Source: an uncultured Prosthecobacter sp. | GTDB taxonomy: Bacteria; Verrucomicrobiota; Verrucomicrobiia; Verrucomicrobiales; Verrucomicrobiaceae | NCBI GenBank assembly: GCA_937941745.1 | Contig: CALDGV010000638.1 | Span: forward strand, 1-5,763 | Length of the DNA stretch: 5,763 nucleotides | Reading direction: 5' to 3' | Shown: positions 1-5,763 of the stretch, one piece after another | How the letters are laid out: each line of letters starts with the position of its first letter | Position numbering within the stretch: the first letter of the stretch is position 1 | Notes under the pieces: generated by a model | Seen by the model: only the letters and a program-made list of their open reading frames with translations | Databases searched by the model: none | What the model was told of the DNA's origin: nothing | Program-made: the position numbers and the translations under genes

Positions 1-1
1 T

Positions 2-298
2 CTGACGGATGCGGCGCCGATGCTGCACACGTCGGTGGCACAGCTCAACATTCAGCGGGACACCCTGCGGGACCAGCGCATCGGCCTCATCTTGTGGATA
101 CCCCTTTCCCATGCACGGCGATTTGCCGACCTCGCTTCAAACCTCTCCGACTACCGAACGGTGGATGTCGATCTGCCTGCCCTGCCAGACAAGGCAGCCA
201 CCTCGACCGTTGCGGAGGCATTTCCGGCCAGAATCGTTGCGGAACCGCTCAAGGTTGTGAAATCGCCTCCATTCACCGCCGTGCCGGAAACCGCGTAA
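2..298 (+). CDS. Partial protein resembling the N-terminal block of TPR/STAND-type NTPases, probably truncated
   Basis: The frame is open from the window edge (first full codon at 2) to a TAA at 296-298; its start lies outside the window. The first ~58 visible residues contain a pattern VAQLNIQRDTLRDQRIGLIL, then WIPLSHARRFADLASNLSDY. This recalls the 'LN..R..L....GP(L/V)(V/L)LWLP....LA..APD..(S/D)(W/Y)R' block found near the N-terminus of large bacterial TPR/STAND P-loop NTPases. That comparison is from memory of the family and is not a search result. In those proteins an NTPase and repeat region of several hundred residues follows. Here the frame ends after ~40 more residues, and that tail (from about 178 on) is exactly antisense to a Calx-beta domain of the neighbouring gene, so it probably does not belong to the original protein. 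I infer a 3'-truncated gene. It could also be a short genuine protein with a convergent overlap. The internal ATG at 20 is unlikely to be the true start, because the frame is open upstream of it. Confidence 0.45.
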   Translation: MTDAAPMLHTSVAQLNIQRDTLRDQRIGLILWIPLSHARRFADLASNLSDYRTVDVDLPALPDKAATSTVAEAFPARIVAEPLKVVKSPPFTAVPETA

Positions 299-3180
299 TT
301 GACTGTCAGATCCGCCGCAGTGCTCCCCGTGCGTGAGATCGTGAAAACCGCCGGATCGACGAGGTTTTCCATCGTCGAGTTCTTTGTCGAGGTGAGGCTC
401 AGCTTCGGCAAGGCAGTGTCATCATCCGCGATGACCACCGTGGCGCTCGAGGCGCTGCCCACGAGGTAGCCATTCCCCGGTCCAAGCTGCAAAATAACTG
501 TCTCCGGCCCTTCGCTCGACGAATCGACTACTGGTGTCACCGTCACATCGAGCGTGTCCGCATCCGCCGGGATCGTGAACGTGCTGAAACCCTGCGCACC
601 CGCCACATACGCCGGTGAAAGCGTGTAGTCCGTCGTGATCGTGGCCCCGCCGAGCGCCGAATTCACATTCACCACGAGGTCCTGGGAGATGTCACCCGTG
701 CGTGTAAGACGAAAAGTGCCTGGTGTGACGGGCGCCAGCTCGTTCGCCTCCGGATTCACCGCGCTGATCGTCACCACGCTCTGCGCCGTGGCCTCGAAAT
801 CGGCCCCGGTGAAATTTGGCCCCACCGTGATGCTGTTGTTAAACAGCTCGCCAAACGAATAGCCGTAGAGCAGCGGCGTCAGCGTGTAGGTGTTCGCCGT
901 GAGCCCGGCGATGGTGAAATAGCCGTCTGCGTCCGTGATGACGCCGTTGGCATTGTTCGCCGTGATCACGACATCCTGCAGCCCCTGCCCAAGCAGCGTC
1001 ACGCGCCCGCTGATGGTGAACGTGGCCGCCGAGCCCACGGTGATAAGTTGATTGCGAGTCACCGTGCCGCCCTTCATGTCACTCACCGTGCAGGTGACGA
1101 TGTAGGTGCCCGCCGCGGTGAACTGCCGCGTGATCACATTCGAGTTTGGCGACACAATTTGCGTGGCGCTGCCAAAGTGCTGCCAGTTGAAGGCCAGCGG
1201 ATCGTTGTCCGGATCGCTCGCCGTCGCGGTGAAGGTCACCGTGGCATTCACCGGCACCACAGTGGCGCTGGCAGCCAGCGTCATCACGGGTTTTTGATTC
1301 CCGGGATAGCTGCCCAGGTTCACCTGCACGTCGATGAAGCGCGGATTGTCGTTCGCGGCCACCGTCGTCATGTGAATGCCGCTCTCCGTATCCGAAAAGG
1401 TGGCCCCGAGGGAGATCGGCGCGTCCGTCTTCGCAAAGGGCGAGCCGTTTGTCGTGTCGATGAGCTGGAAATTGCCACCGCCGCCGTTCGGGAAGCGCCA
1501 GCCGAGCACGAGGCCGTTTTTGACGAAGGGATTCGAGTCAAAAAGCGACCTCACCATGCCCCAGTAGGTGCGCTGTGAGTCCTTCAAAATGGTCATCGCG
1601 TAGCGTTTTGAGGCATCGAGCGCTCCCTGGTCAAACGCATGGATGCGATAAAGCCCACTCTCCGTCACCGGCTGCGTGAAAGCTGCCGGCAGCCAGCGGA
1701 TCTGCGTCTTCGCCTGCGCGTTGTAATGCCCCGTGGTGCCTGCGCCGCCCATGATGTCATAGCTGTCGCCGTATTCCTGGTTTGCGCCGTTGCCGATGCT
1801 GCTCGTGCCGGCGGTGTCCCAGAAGTTCGAATGCCCGAGACCAAACGCATGCCCGATCTCATGCGCCCAGAGGCTGATGCTGTTGCTGCGGCACCACACC
1901 GTGCTGCCGCCGCCGAGGCCGCCATAGCTGCCAGGGCCGCCATTGTGCCGCATGACCGTGCAGTCGTAGTCATTCCAGTCGTAGCCCATCTTCCGCGCCT
2001 CCGCACGTGCGTCCGCCATGGAGATGCCGGTGCCGCCGATGTCGCCGCCGTTGCTCGTATCCCGGTTCACATACCAGGCCTCGTTGTGCGGCAGCTTGAT
2101 CGGCGGCGCCACCACGCCCGAGAGCGAAAGACGGCCATAGCTCGCCTTCGAATAATGATCCGACACATCCCGCAGCACATTGTACAACTCCGCCTCGGTG
2201 GAAGGCAGCGCGTTTTGATCCGCATAGGTCACATTCAGCACGATCACCTTCACCTGCCCCAGCGCCGGAGTAGGCGAGCCCGGCAAAATGCCCGAGAAGG
2301 CCATCGAACCACCTGTGACGCCTTCACCATAGAGAATCGTCTGGTTTTGAATCGCGATGTGCGAGCCATCGCAGAAGGTGATGATCTCTGTCGGCGTCTC
2401 CACCGCCGCCAGCGTCTCTGGCACCTCCGCAGGCACATCTTCAGGTTCGAGCACATATTTCCCTGAAACCGGGCAATCACCGACGACGGTCTTCCCTTCC
2501 GGCAAAATCTCCCCGACCTCCAGTCGCCGCGTCGGCTCATCGCTGATCGCGAACTCCGAATCGATCGCCACGCCATTCACCGAGGCACCAGGTGTCCATG
2601 TGAGCTTGTTCGCACGCTCGCCATAGACATAGGCGCGATACGTCCCGCCGCTTTTGAGCTCGACTTCGCGTGTCGTCGGCACTGGCGGATCATCGGGGTT
2701 CAAAGGCACCCCTTGAAACACCCGCAGCGCGCCGATGTCATTGATGCGCTTCTCCAGCCGCGACACGATCTCTGGCGGCAGCTTTTGGCGAACCACCATC
2801 GGCACCGCTTTCTGAATCGCCTCACGCGGATCCTCCATGATCAGCGCCTTGAACACCGGGCGCCGCGCTTGAGCCAACTGCACGCCTTTCGAGATCAGGT
2901 CGGGATCCCGAGTGCGCAAATAGGACTGGGTCCATTCCGTGAATTCGGCAATCGGATCGTCGATCGGCCTGGAGACCTCCGGCTGAACCTGCGCTTTTTC
3001 TGCCTTCGTGGCCGGGAGAGCTTCGGAACGCCTCGATTTAAGCGGCATAGCTCCCGGCGCAGAGGCCAGTTCAGATTCGCCACCCTGACGGCGCATCTCG
3101 AAAGTCGGGAGATGCTCTGAAAGGGTGACGAGCAAAAGGGCGAAAACTAACAGCCCAAAAACTGTCCGGGAAGGCTTCAT
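151..3180 (-). CDS. Secreted metzincin-type zinc metalloprotease with PKD, carboxypeptidase-regulatory-like and Calx-beta domains; C-terminus truncated
   Basis: This encodes 1009 residues from ATG (3180-3178) to TAG (153-151). Residues 1-22 form a signal peptide, with basic MKPSR and a hydrophobic core at 7-20. A probable pro-region runs to ~300. The catalytic domain spans ~308-628 and holds HEIGHAFGLGH at 440-450, the extended HExxHxxGxxH zinc motif (H440, H444 and H450 as ligands, E441 as catalytic base). A Met-turn-like YDIMGG follows with M477. This combination marks a metzincin, closest by eye to gametolysin-like (M11) or M6-like secreted proteases. Downstream come a PKD domain (~629-717), a carboxypeptidase-regulatory-like beta-sandwich (~721-800, starting FTISGRV), a complete Calx-beta domain (~801-921, ending IADDD) and a second Calx-beta domain from ~925. 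The second one follows the family pattern only to about residue 994 and then becomes an unrelated 15-residue Arg/Ser-rich tail. No other frame downstream restores the missing part, so this is not a simple frameshift. Any C-terminal sorting signal would be lost. It probably acts outside the cell or on its surface on proteins; the substrate is unknown. No Shine-Dalgarno sequence precedes the start. Confidence 0.88.
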   Translation of the reverse strand: MKPSRTVFGLLVFALLLVTLSEHLPTFEMRRQGGESELASAPGAMPLKSRRSEALPATKAEKAQVQPEVSRPIDDPIAEFTEWTQSYLRTRDPDLISKGVQLAQARRPVFKALIMEDPREAIQKAVPMVVRQKLPPEIVSRLEKRINDIGALRVFQGVPLNPDDPPVPTTREVELKSGGTYRAYVYGERANKLTWTPGASVNGVAIDSEFAISDEPTRRLEVGEILPEGKTVVGDCPVSGKYVLEPEDVPAEVPETLAAVETPTEIITFCDGSHIAIQNQTILYGEGVTGGSMAFSGILPGSPTPALGQVKVIVLNVTYADQNALPSTEAELYNVLRDVSDHYSKASYGRLSLSGVVAPPIKLPHNEAWYVNRDTSNGGDIGGTGISMADARAEARKMGYDWNDYDCTVMRHNGGPGSYGGLGGGSTVWCRSNSISLWAHEIGHAFGLGHSNFWDTAGTSSIGNGANQEYGDSYDIMGGAGTTGHYNAQAKTQIRWLPAAFTQPVTESGLYRIHAFDQGALDASKRYAMTILKDSQRTYWGMVRSLFDSNPFVKNGLVLGWRFPNGGGGNFQLIDTTNGSPFAKTDAPISLGATFSDTESGIHMTTVAANDNPRFIDVQVNLGSYPGNQKPVMTLAASATVVPVNATVTFTATASDPDNDPLAFNWQHFGSATQIVSPNSNVITRQFTAAGTYIVTCTVSDMKGGTVTRNQLITVGSAATFTISGRVTLLGQGLQDVVITANNANGVITDADGYFTIAGLTANTYTLTPLLYGYSFGELFNNSITVGPNFTGADFEATAQSVVTISAVNPEANELAPVTPGTFRLTRTGDISQDLVVNVNSALGGATITTDYTLSPAYVAGAQGFSTFTIPADADTLDVTVTPVVDSSSEGPETVILQLGPGNGYLVGSASSATVVIADDDTALPKLSLTSTKNSTMENLVDPAVFTISRTGSTAADLTVNYAVSGTAVNGGDFTTLSGSATILAGNASATVEVAALSGRAGRSTSTVR
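171..201. other. Putative rearrangement or assembly breakpoint where two convergent genes both lose homology
   Basis: Reading rightwards, the plus-strand gene keeps its family-like pattern to about 175-180. Reading leftwards on the minus strand, the Calx-beta pattern holds to about 199-190. The DNA between contains repeated CTGCC units (173-177 and 182-186) and an inverted copy, GGCAG (193-197), which could form a 5-bp stem around the loop AGACAA. Short repeats of this kind are plausible microhomology for a deletion or inversion. The exact joint cannot be placed from one sequence. Confidence 0.4.
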
Positions 3181-3202
3181 GGGTTGGGGGCAGGCATTTT
3201 CT

Positions 3203-3226
3203 AGACGTTCTCATTATCAAGACGTT
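3203..3226. repeat. Direct repeat AGACGTT, 17-bp period, in the divergent intergenic region
   Basis: AGACGTT occurs at 3203-3209 and again at 3220-3226. Two identical 7-mers in the same orientation inside a short divergent promoter region may be an operator for a regulator that binds as a tandem dimer. They also overlap the two elements of the proposed ECF promoter, so the two readings compete. Just downstream, TTCGA (3237-3241) and TCGAA (3248-3252) form a short inverted repeat around GTTTTG. No convincing sigma-70 promoter for the sigma gene was found in the rest of 3181-3351. Confidence 0.3.
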
Positions 3227-3227
3227 A
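3203..3227 (-). promoter_or_regulatory. Possible ECF-type promoter of the metalloprotease gene
   Basis: On the minus strand, TAAC (3227-3224) is followed after exactly 16 bases by CGTCT (3207-3203). Promoters of group IV (ECF) sigma factors commonly carry an AAC-containing -35 element and a CGTC/CGTA-type -10 element at about this spacing. The predicted transcription start would lie roughly 15 bases before the protease ATG at 3180. The -35 element lacks the full GGAAC consensus, and the motif is short enough to occur by chance. The adjacent divergent ECF sigma gene makes the match worth recording. Confidence 0.35.
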
Positions 3228-3351
3228 GGAGCAAGCTTCGAGTTTTGTCGAAAGGCAGGTCCTTTATCCAGAAATCAAACCAAAACCGGGCCGGTGAAGC
3301 CCTGCTCAGTCCGCACAAGCGCTCTAAGAAACCATTTCCACGCTCGTTTTG

Positions 3352-3912
3352 ATGGCGCACCGTGCACTCATGCCAGCCAGTCAACCCCAGCCCGAAGAAG
3401 CCACCCTGCTCGTCAGGCGCGCGCTGGACCAGCATGAAAGCAATCTCATCGCCTACACGGCCGGCATCCTTAATGGAGACATCGAGAGGGCGCGGGAGGT
3501 GGTGCAGGACGCCCTGCTCAAGCTCTACCTCACAGATCCTGACAAAGTCCGCGAGAACCTCAAAGCCTGGCTTTTCACTGTCTGCCGCAACCGAGCCCTG
3601 GACGTCCTGCGGAAGGACCACCGCCTGGATGTTGGCAATGAAGACGCCCTGGGGCTGGCTGTCAGCTACGATCCCGATCCCAGTGAAAACGCCGTCTCCA
3701 ACGAGCTCTATGAGCGCATCTGGGACCTTGTGGAGAAACTGCGCCCCAACCAGCGGGAGGTCATCCGGCTCAAGTTCATGCATGACTGCTCCTACCAGCA
3801 GATCGCGGACATCACCGGCCTCAGCGTGGGCAATGTTGGCTTCATCATGCACATGGCGATCAAGAAATTGCGTGAATTGTTGAACCGCGAACTCACCTCC
3901 CGCCCTGCCTGA
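3352..3912 (+). CDS. ECF-family (group IV) RNA polymerase sigma factor
   Basis: This encodes 186 residues, typical for an ECF sigma factor, with only regions 2 and 4. Sigma-2 spans ~27-92; its helix 'ERAREVVQDALLKLY' (45-59) corresponds to the core-binding and -10 recognition region, followed by the conserved block FTVCRNRALDVLRKDHR (75-91). Sigma-4 spans ~118-178 with LRPNQREVIRLKF and a helix-turn-helix around YQQIADITGLSVGNVGFIMH (148-167). The phrase 'SVGNVGF..H.A.K.LR' is one I associate with ECF factors found next to YfbK-domain proteins. The protein binds core RNA polymerase and redirects it to its own promoters. The next gene starts 14 bp after the stop, so the two are almost certainly co-transcribed, and the partner is the likely regulator. 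ATG at 3352 was chosen; TTG at 3349 and ATG at 3370 (180 residues) are alternatives, and no Shine-Dalgarno sequence decides between them. The activating signal and the regulon are unknown. Confidence 0.93.
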   Translation: MAHRALMPASQPQPEEATLLVRRALDQHESNLIAYTAGILNGDIERAREVVQDALLKLYLTDPDKVRENLKAWLFTVCRNRALDVLRKDHRLDVGNEDALGLAVSYDPDPSENAVSNELYERIWDLVEKLRPNQREVIRLKFMHDCSYQQIADITGLSVGNVGFIMHMAIKKLRELLNRELTSRPA

Positions 3913-3926
3913 CCCCTTTTAAAATT

Positions 3927-5378
3927 ATGACCAGTCCAGCCAACGACACTTCTGAACTCACTGCCTACGCGCTAGGTGAGCTCCAGGCTCATCAGGCCGG
4001 CGACATCCATCGCCTGCTCAGCGAGTGCCCTGCCGCGATCTCCGAACTGGAGCAGATTGAGGCGGTGATGGACGCCCTCCGCCAGCATGCCCCAGTGCCC
4101 CAGGATCGGCTGAACCCTGACCAGCGCCACGCGGTACTGCACCCAGTGCAGATGCCACGCCGGATCGCCCCGATGGCACCTAGGCCAGCGGCACGCCCGA
4201 CGTCTCATGGCTGGCCGATCCTGAACGGCCTGCTCAGAGCAGCCGCCGTGGTCACCCTTACAGGGGCGGCGTACTGGTTGGGCCGTCAAGAGGCACCTAC
4301 CGCAGCCATCCTTCAAACCGCCATCACCGGACAAGGCACAGCCAAACCTGCCGCCAACAATTCTGAGGCAGTTTCGACGAAAAAGACACCTTCAGAACCG
4401 GCCACACTTGTTACCCAGGCAAACAAAAGCCCGGTTCCAGCACCTCCTGTCGATGTCAAAGCTGAGCCTCCGATAGTCGTCAAAACGCCGGTCGCGGTGG
4501 TGAAAGCTCCGGAGCCGACCAAGACGCTGCCGGCCCCCAAACAGAACAAGATTGAGATCAGCCCTGCCTCTCCTCGCCCGCAGCAGGCCTCAGCACCTCA
4601 GGTAGCCAGCACCCGGCCCAACCCGGCACCGGCCTTCATCGCCACAGGCAGGCAGGACGCAGATGTCTTTCCCATTCGACCAGCAGCCATCCGCCCCTTG
4701 TCGGCCAAGGTAAACTCGAAGGAACTGCTGGCTTCTCCGGCTCCGCTCCAGACCGCCGCCAAGCCAGCCGGGGAAGCCAAGCCGCGCCCGGGTGGAGAAA
4801 TGTACATTCATGCCTGGCAGGCTGAAGTAAGCTCATGCCCCTGGAACCCATCCACGCGCCTCCTCCGCGTGACCATCCAGATACCCCCCATCCAGCCAAG
4901 CGCCGATGCCAGCTCCACCTTCCCACTTCAGGTGGCCTTCGACCGCCGCCATGTGCGCGAATTCCGCCGCCTGTGCGAACGGCACACGACCGCCAGCAGC
5001 ATGGAGACGTCGGGCATCCAGACCGTCTGGTATGAATTCCAGCCGGTCAGCGATGAGGCGGTGCGCACCGGGCGCTCCATTGCGACGATCACCCTGGAAA
5101 AAGGGCGATTCACCCAGCCCAGCGTCGGCCCATTTGATGGCTCGAAGCTTGCCGTTCTGGACCGGGGACTGGCCTGGACCTCCGCACGGGAAGATTTCCT
5201 CTTTGAATCCGCCGTCGTCGGGTTTGGCATGCTGCTGCGTGGAGATCACCGCAGCCCGTCGCTGAATCATGAAATCATTCTGGCTCTCGCAGAGAAGTCC
5301 CGGGGCAGCGACCCGAGCGGTGAGCGCACCCGCTTCATCCGCCATCTCCAGGAGGCCCGCCGGGCCGCCGGGCTGTAG
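3927..5378 (+). CDS. Membrane-anchored anti-sigma-like protein with a YfbK-type C-terminal domain lacking the vWA domain
   Basis: This encodes 483 residues. Residues 9-52 (ELTAYALGELQAHQAGDIHR onward) match the 'LTAYALGEL' opening common to cytoplasmic parts of anti-sigma and YfbK-type proteins; there is no HxxxCxxC zinc motif. One transmembrane segment lies at ~97-118, followed by GR. A low-complexity Pro/Ala/Lys-rich linker covers ~121-290. The C-terminal part begins with AEVSSCPWNPSTRLLRVTIQ (299-318), which resembles the strand just before the von Willebrand A domain in YfbK. It then passes almost directly to LQVAFDRRHVREFRRLCERH (334-353) and, later, EDFLFESAVVGFGMLLRGD (422-440), which resemble the YfbK C-terminal domain (DUF3520). 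The ~180-residue vWA domain with its MIDAS motif (DxSxS) is missing. I infer a cytoplasmic N-terminus that controls the sigma factor encoded 14 bp upstream, with the YfbK-like part in the periplasm. The biochemical role of YfbK domains is not established. No Shine-Dalgarno sequence precedes the start. Confidence 0.8.
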   Translation: MTSPANDTSELTAYALGELQAHQAGDIHRLLSECPAAISELEQIEAVMDALRQHAPVPQDRLNPDQRHAVLHPVQMPRRIAPMAPRPAARPTSHGWPILNGLLRAAAVVTLTGAAYWLGRQEAPTAAILQTAITGQGTAKPAANNSEAVSTKKTPSEPATLVTQANKSPVPAPPVDVKAEPPIVVKTPVAVVKAPEPTKTLPAPKQNKIEISPASPRPQQASAPQVASTRPNPAPAFIATGRQDADVFPIRPAAIRPLSAKVNSKELLASPAPLQTAAKPAGEAKPRPGGEMYIHAWQAEVSSCPWNPSTRLLRVTIQIPPIQPSADASSTFPLQVAFDRRHVREFRRLCERHTTASSMETSGIQTVWYEFQPVSDEAVRTGRSIATITLEKGRFTQPSVGPFDGSKLAVLDRGLAWTSAREDFLFESAVVGFGMLLRGDHRSPSLNHEIILALAEKSRGSDPSGERTRFIRHLQEARRAAGL

Positions 5379-5392
5379 GAAAGAATCCCCGT

Positions 5393-5421
5393 TTGACAGT
5401 GTCCCACAGGTGCGCTAGACA
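5393..5421 (+). promoter_or_regulatory. Sigma-70-type promoter of rpsT
   Basis: A perfect -35 hexamer TTGACA (5393-5398) is separated by 17 bases from TAGACA (5416-5421), which keeps the key T1, A2 and A4 of the -10 hexamer. Transcription would start near 5428 and give a leader of about 20 bases before the rpsT ATG at 5448. It begins 14 bp after the stop of the preceding gene, so rpsT can be transcribed independently of the sigma-factor operon. Confidence 0.75.
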
Positions 5422-5447
5422 CTGCGCCCCTTCCGCAGACCCCTTTT

Positions 5448-5720
5448 ATGGCCAACATCCGCTCTTCCGAAAAAGACATCCGCCGCACGCAGGCCCGCAC
5501 TGCGCGCAATCAGACTGTGAAAAGCCGCATCCGCACGCTGCGCAAGAAAGTCCTCGCAGCTGTCGAGAAGGGTGATGCTGGTGCCGCAGCCGCAAGCCTG
5601 AATGAATTCGCGTCCGCTGCAGACAAAGCTGCCAAGACCAAGGTGCTGCACAAAAACACCTCCAGCCGCCTCAAGAGCCGCCTCGCCGTCAAGGTGGGTG
5701 CTCTTTCCAAGAAGGCCTGA
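5448..5720 (+). CDS. rpsT: 30S ribosomal protein S20
   Basis: This encodes 90 residues, the usual S20 length. The protein is very basic, Lys/Arg/Ala-rich and predicted to be almost entirely alpha-helical. Diagnostic blocks are MANIRSSEKDIRRTQARTAR at the N-terminus, a central SRIRTLRKKVLAAVEKGD, and LHKNTSSRLKSRLAVKV near the C-terminus, equivalent to the conserved 'iHKNtAaRkKSRL' of the family. S20 is a primary binder of 16S rRNA and helps assemble the 30S subunit. It has its own promoter just upstream. The ATG follows directly on a CCCCTTTT tract with no Shine-Dalgarno sequence. In E. coli S20 represses its own translation; whether that holds here cannot be seen. Confidence 0.97.
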   Translation: MANIRSSEKDIRRTQARTARNQTVKSRIRTLRKKVLAAVEKGDAGAAAASLNEFASAADKAAKTKVLHKNTSSRLKSRLAVKVGALSKKA

Positions 5721-5743
5721 TTCCTCGTCTGCAAGGATTTCCC

Positions 5744-5763
5744 AAAAAAGACCCGCTGAGCCT
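5744..5763 (+). terminator. Possible left arm of a terminator, cut by the window edge
   Basis: Starting 23 bases after the rpsT stop, an A6 tract (5744-5749) runs into the GC-rich stretch GACCCGCTGAGCCT. This is the usual shape of the first half of a bidirectional intrinsic terminator, in which a complementary arm and a T tract would follow. The second half lies outside the window, so no hairpin can be shown. Confidence 0.3.

Noticed and set aside
1048..1578. 176-codon plus-strand open frame opposite the PKD and post-catalytic region
   Set aside because: Low-complexity Arg/His/Val composition, antisense to a well-supported gene, with no promoter or family resemblance.
1639..2466. 275-codon plus-strand open frame opposite the protease catalytic domain
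   Set aside because: Its translation is His/Arg/Ala-rich with no recognisable domain, and it is antisense to the zinc-motif region of a clearly coding gene. It is a by-product of high GC at the third codon position.
3178..3197. Six-codon mini-ORF before the protease whose TGA overlaps the protease ATG (ATGA)
   Set aside because: It has no ribosome binding site, is too short to judge, and such overlaps arise easily by chance; translational coupling cannot be argued from this alone.
3245..3273. TTGTCG as a -35 element for the sigma gene
   Set aside because: No acceptable -10 hexamer lies 16-18 bases downstream; the nearby TTTATC is only 12 bases away.
3217..3852. 211-codon minus-strand open frame opposite the sigma factor
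   Set aside because: It is antisense across nearly the whole ECF sigma gene, whose conserved sigma-2 and sigma-4 motifs fix the coding strand. The protein looks plausible in composition but has no recognisable motif.
4833..5345. 170-codon minus-strand open frame opposite the YfbK-like domain
   Set aside because: It is antisense to residues that match YfbK motifs, and no independent support was found.
5354..5373. GC-rich inverted repeat (GGCCCG-C-CGGGCC and a wider GCCCG/CGGGC pairing) at the end of the YfbK-like gene
   Set aside because: It lies inside the coding sequence, has no following T tract and is explained by GC-rich Ala/Arg/Gly codons, so it is not called a terminator.

Overview
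The window looks like chromosome of a GC-rich, Gram-negative-type bacterium, most likely Verrucomicrobiota (Prosthecobacter/Verrucomicrobium-like). This assignment is inferred from four things: a large secreted protein built from protease, PKD, carboxypeptidase-regulatory-like and Calx-beta modules; an ECF sigma factor paired with a YfbK-domain protein; starts without Shine-Dalgarno sequences; and the character of the S20 protein. No 16S or other decisive marker is present.

Layout. At the left edge (2-298, +) an open frame enters from outside the window. Its first ~58 visible residues resemble the conserved N-terminal block of TPR/STAND-type P-loop NTPases, and the remainder reads antisense to its neighbour. 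Convergent with it and overlapping it lies a large minus-strand gene (3180 down to 151) for a secreted metzincin-type zinc metalloprotease with PKD, carboxypeptidase-regulatory-like and Calx-beta domains. Its second Calx-beta domain stops mid-domain near position 190-200. The recognisable part of the left-edge gene ends at nearly the same place, so ~175-201 looks like a breakpoint, either genomic or an assembly chimera.

A 171-bp divergent intergenic region (3181-3351) separates the protease from a plus-strand pair: an ECF sigma factor (3352-3912) and, 14 bp later, a membrane protein (3927-5378). The membrane protein has an anti-sigma-like N-terminus, one transmembrane helix, a long Pro/Ala-rich linker and a C-terminus resembling YfbK from which the von Willebrand A domain is absent. 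The protease upstream region carries an ECF-like promoter motif (TAAC-N16-CGTC on the minus strand). The simplest hypothesis is a membrane-controlled sigma factor that may drive the divergent surface protease.

The right end holds rpsT (ribosomal protein S20, 5448-5720) with its own strong sigma-70-type promoter (TTGACA-N17-TAGACA). A possible terminator arm is cut by the window edge. No tRNA, rRNA, CRISPR or insertion sequence was seen.

The most interesting points are the vWA-less YfbK/anti-sigma fusion, the shared breakpoint of the two left-hand genes, and the possible ECF promoter in front of the protease.
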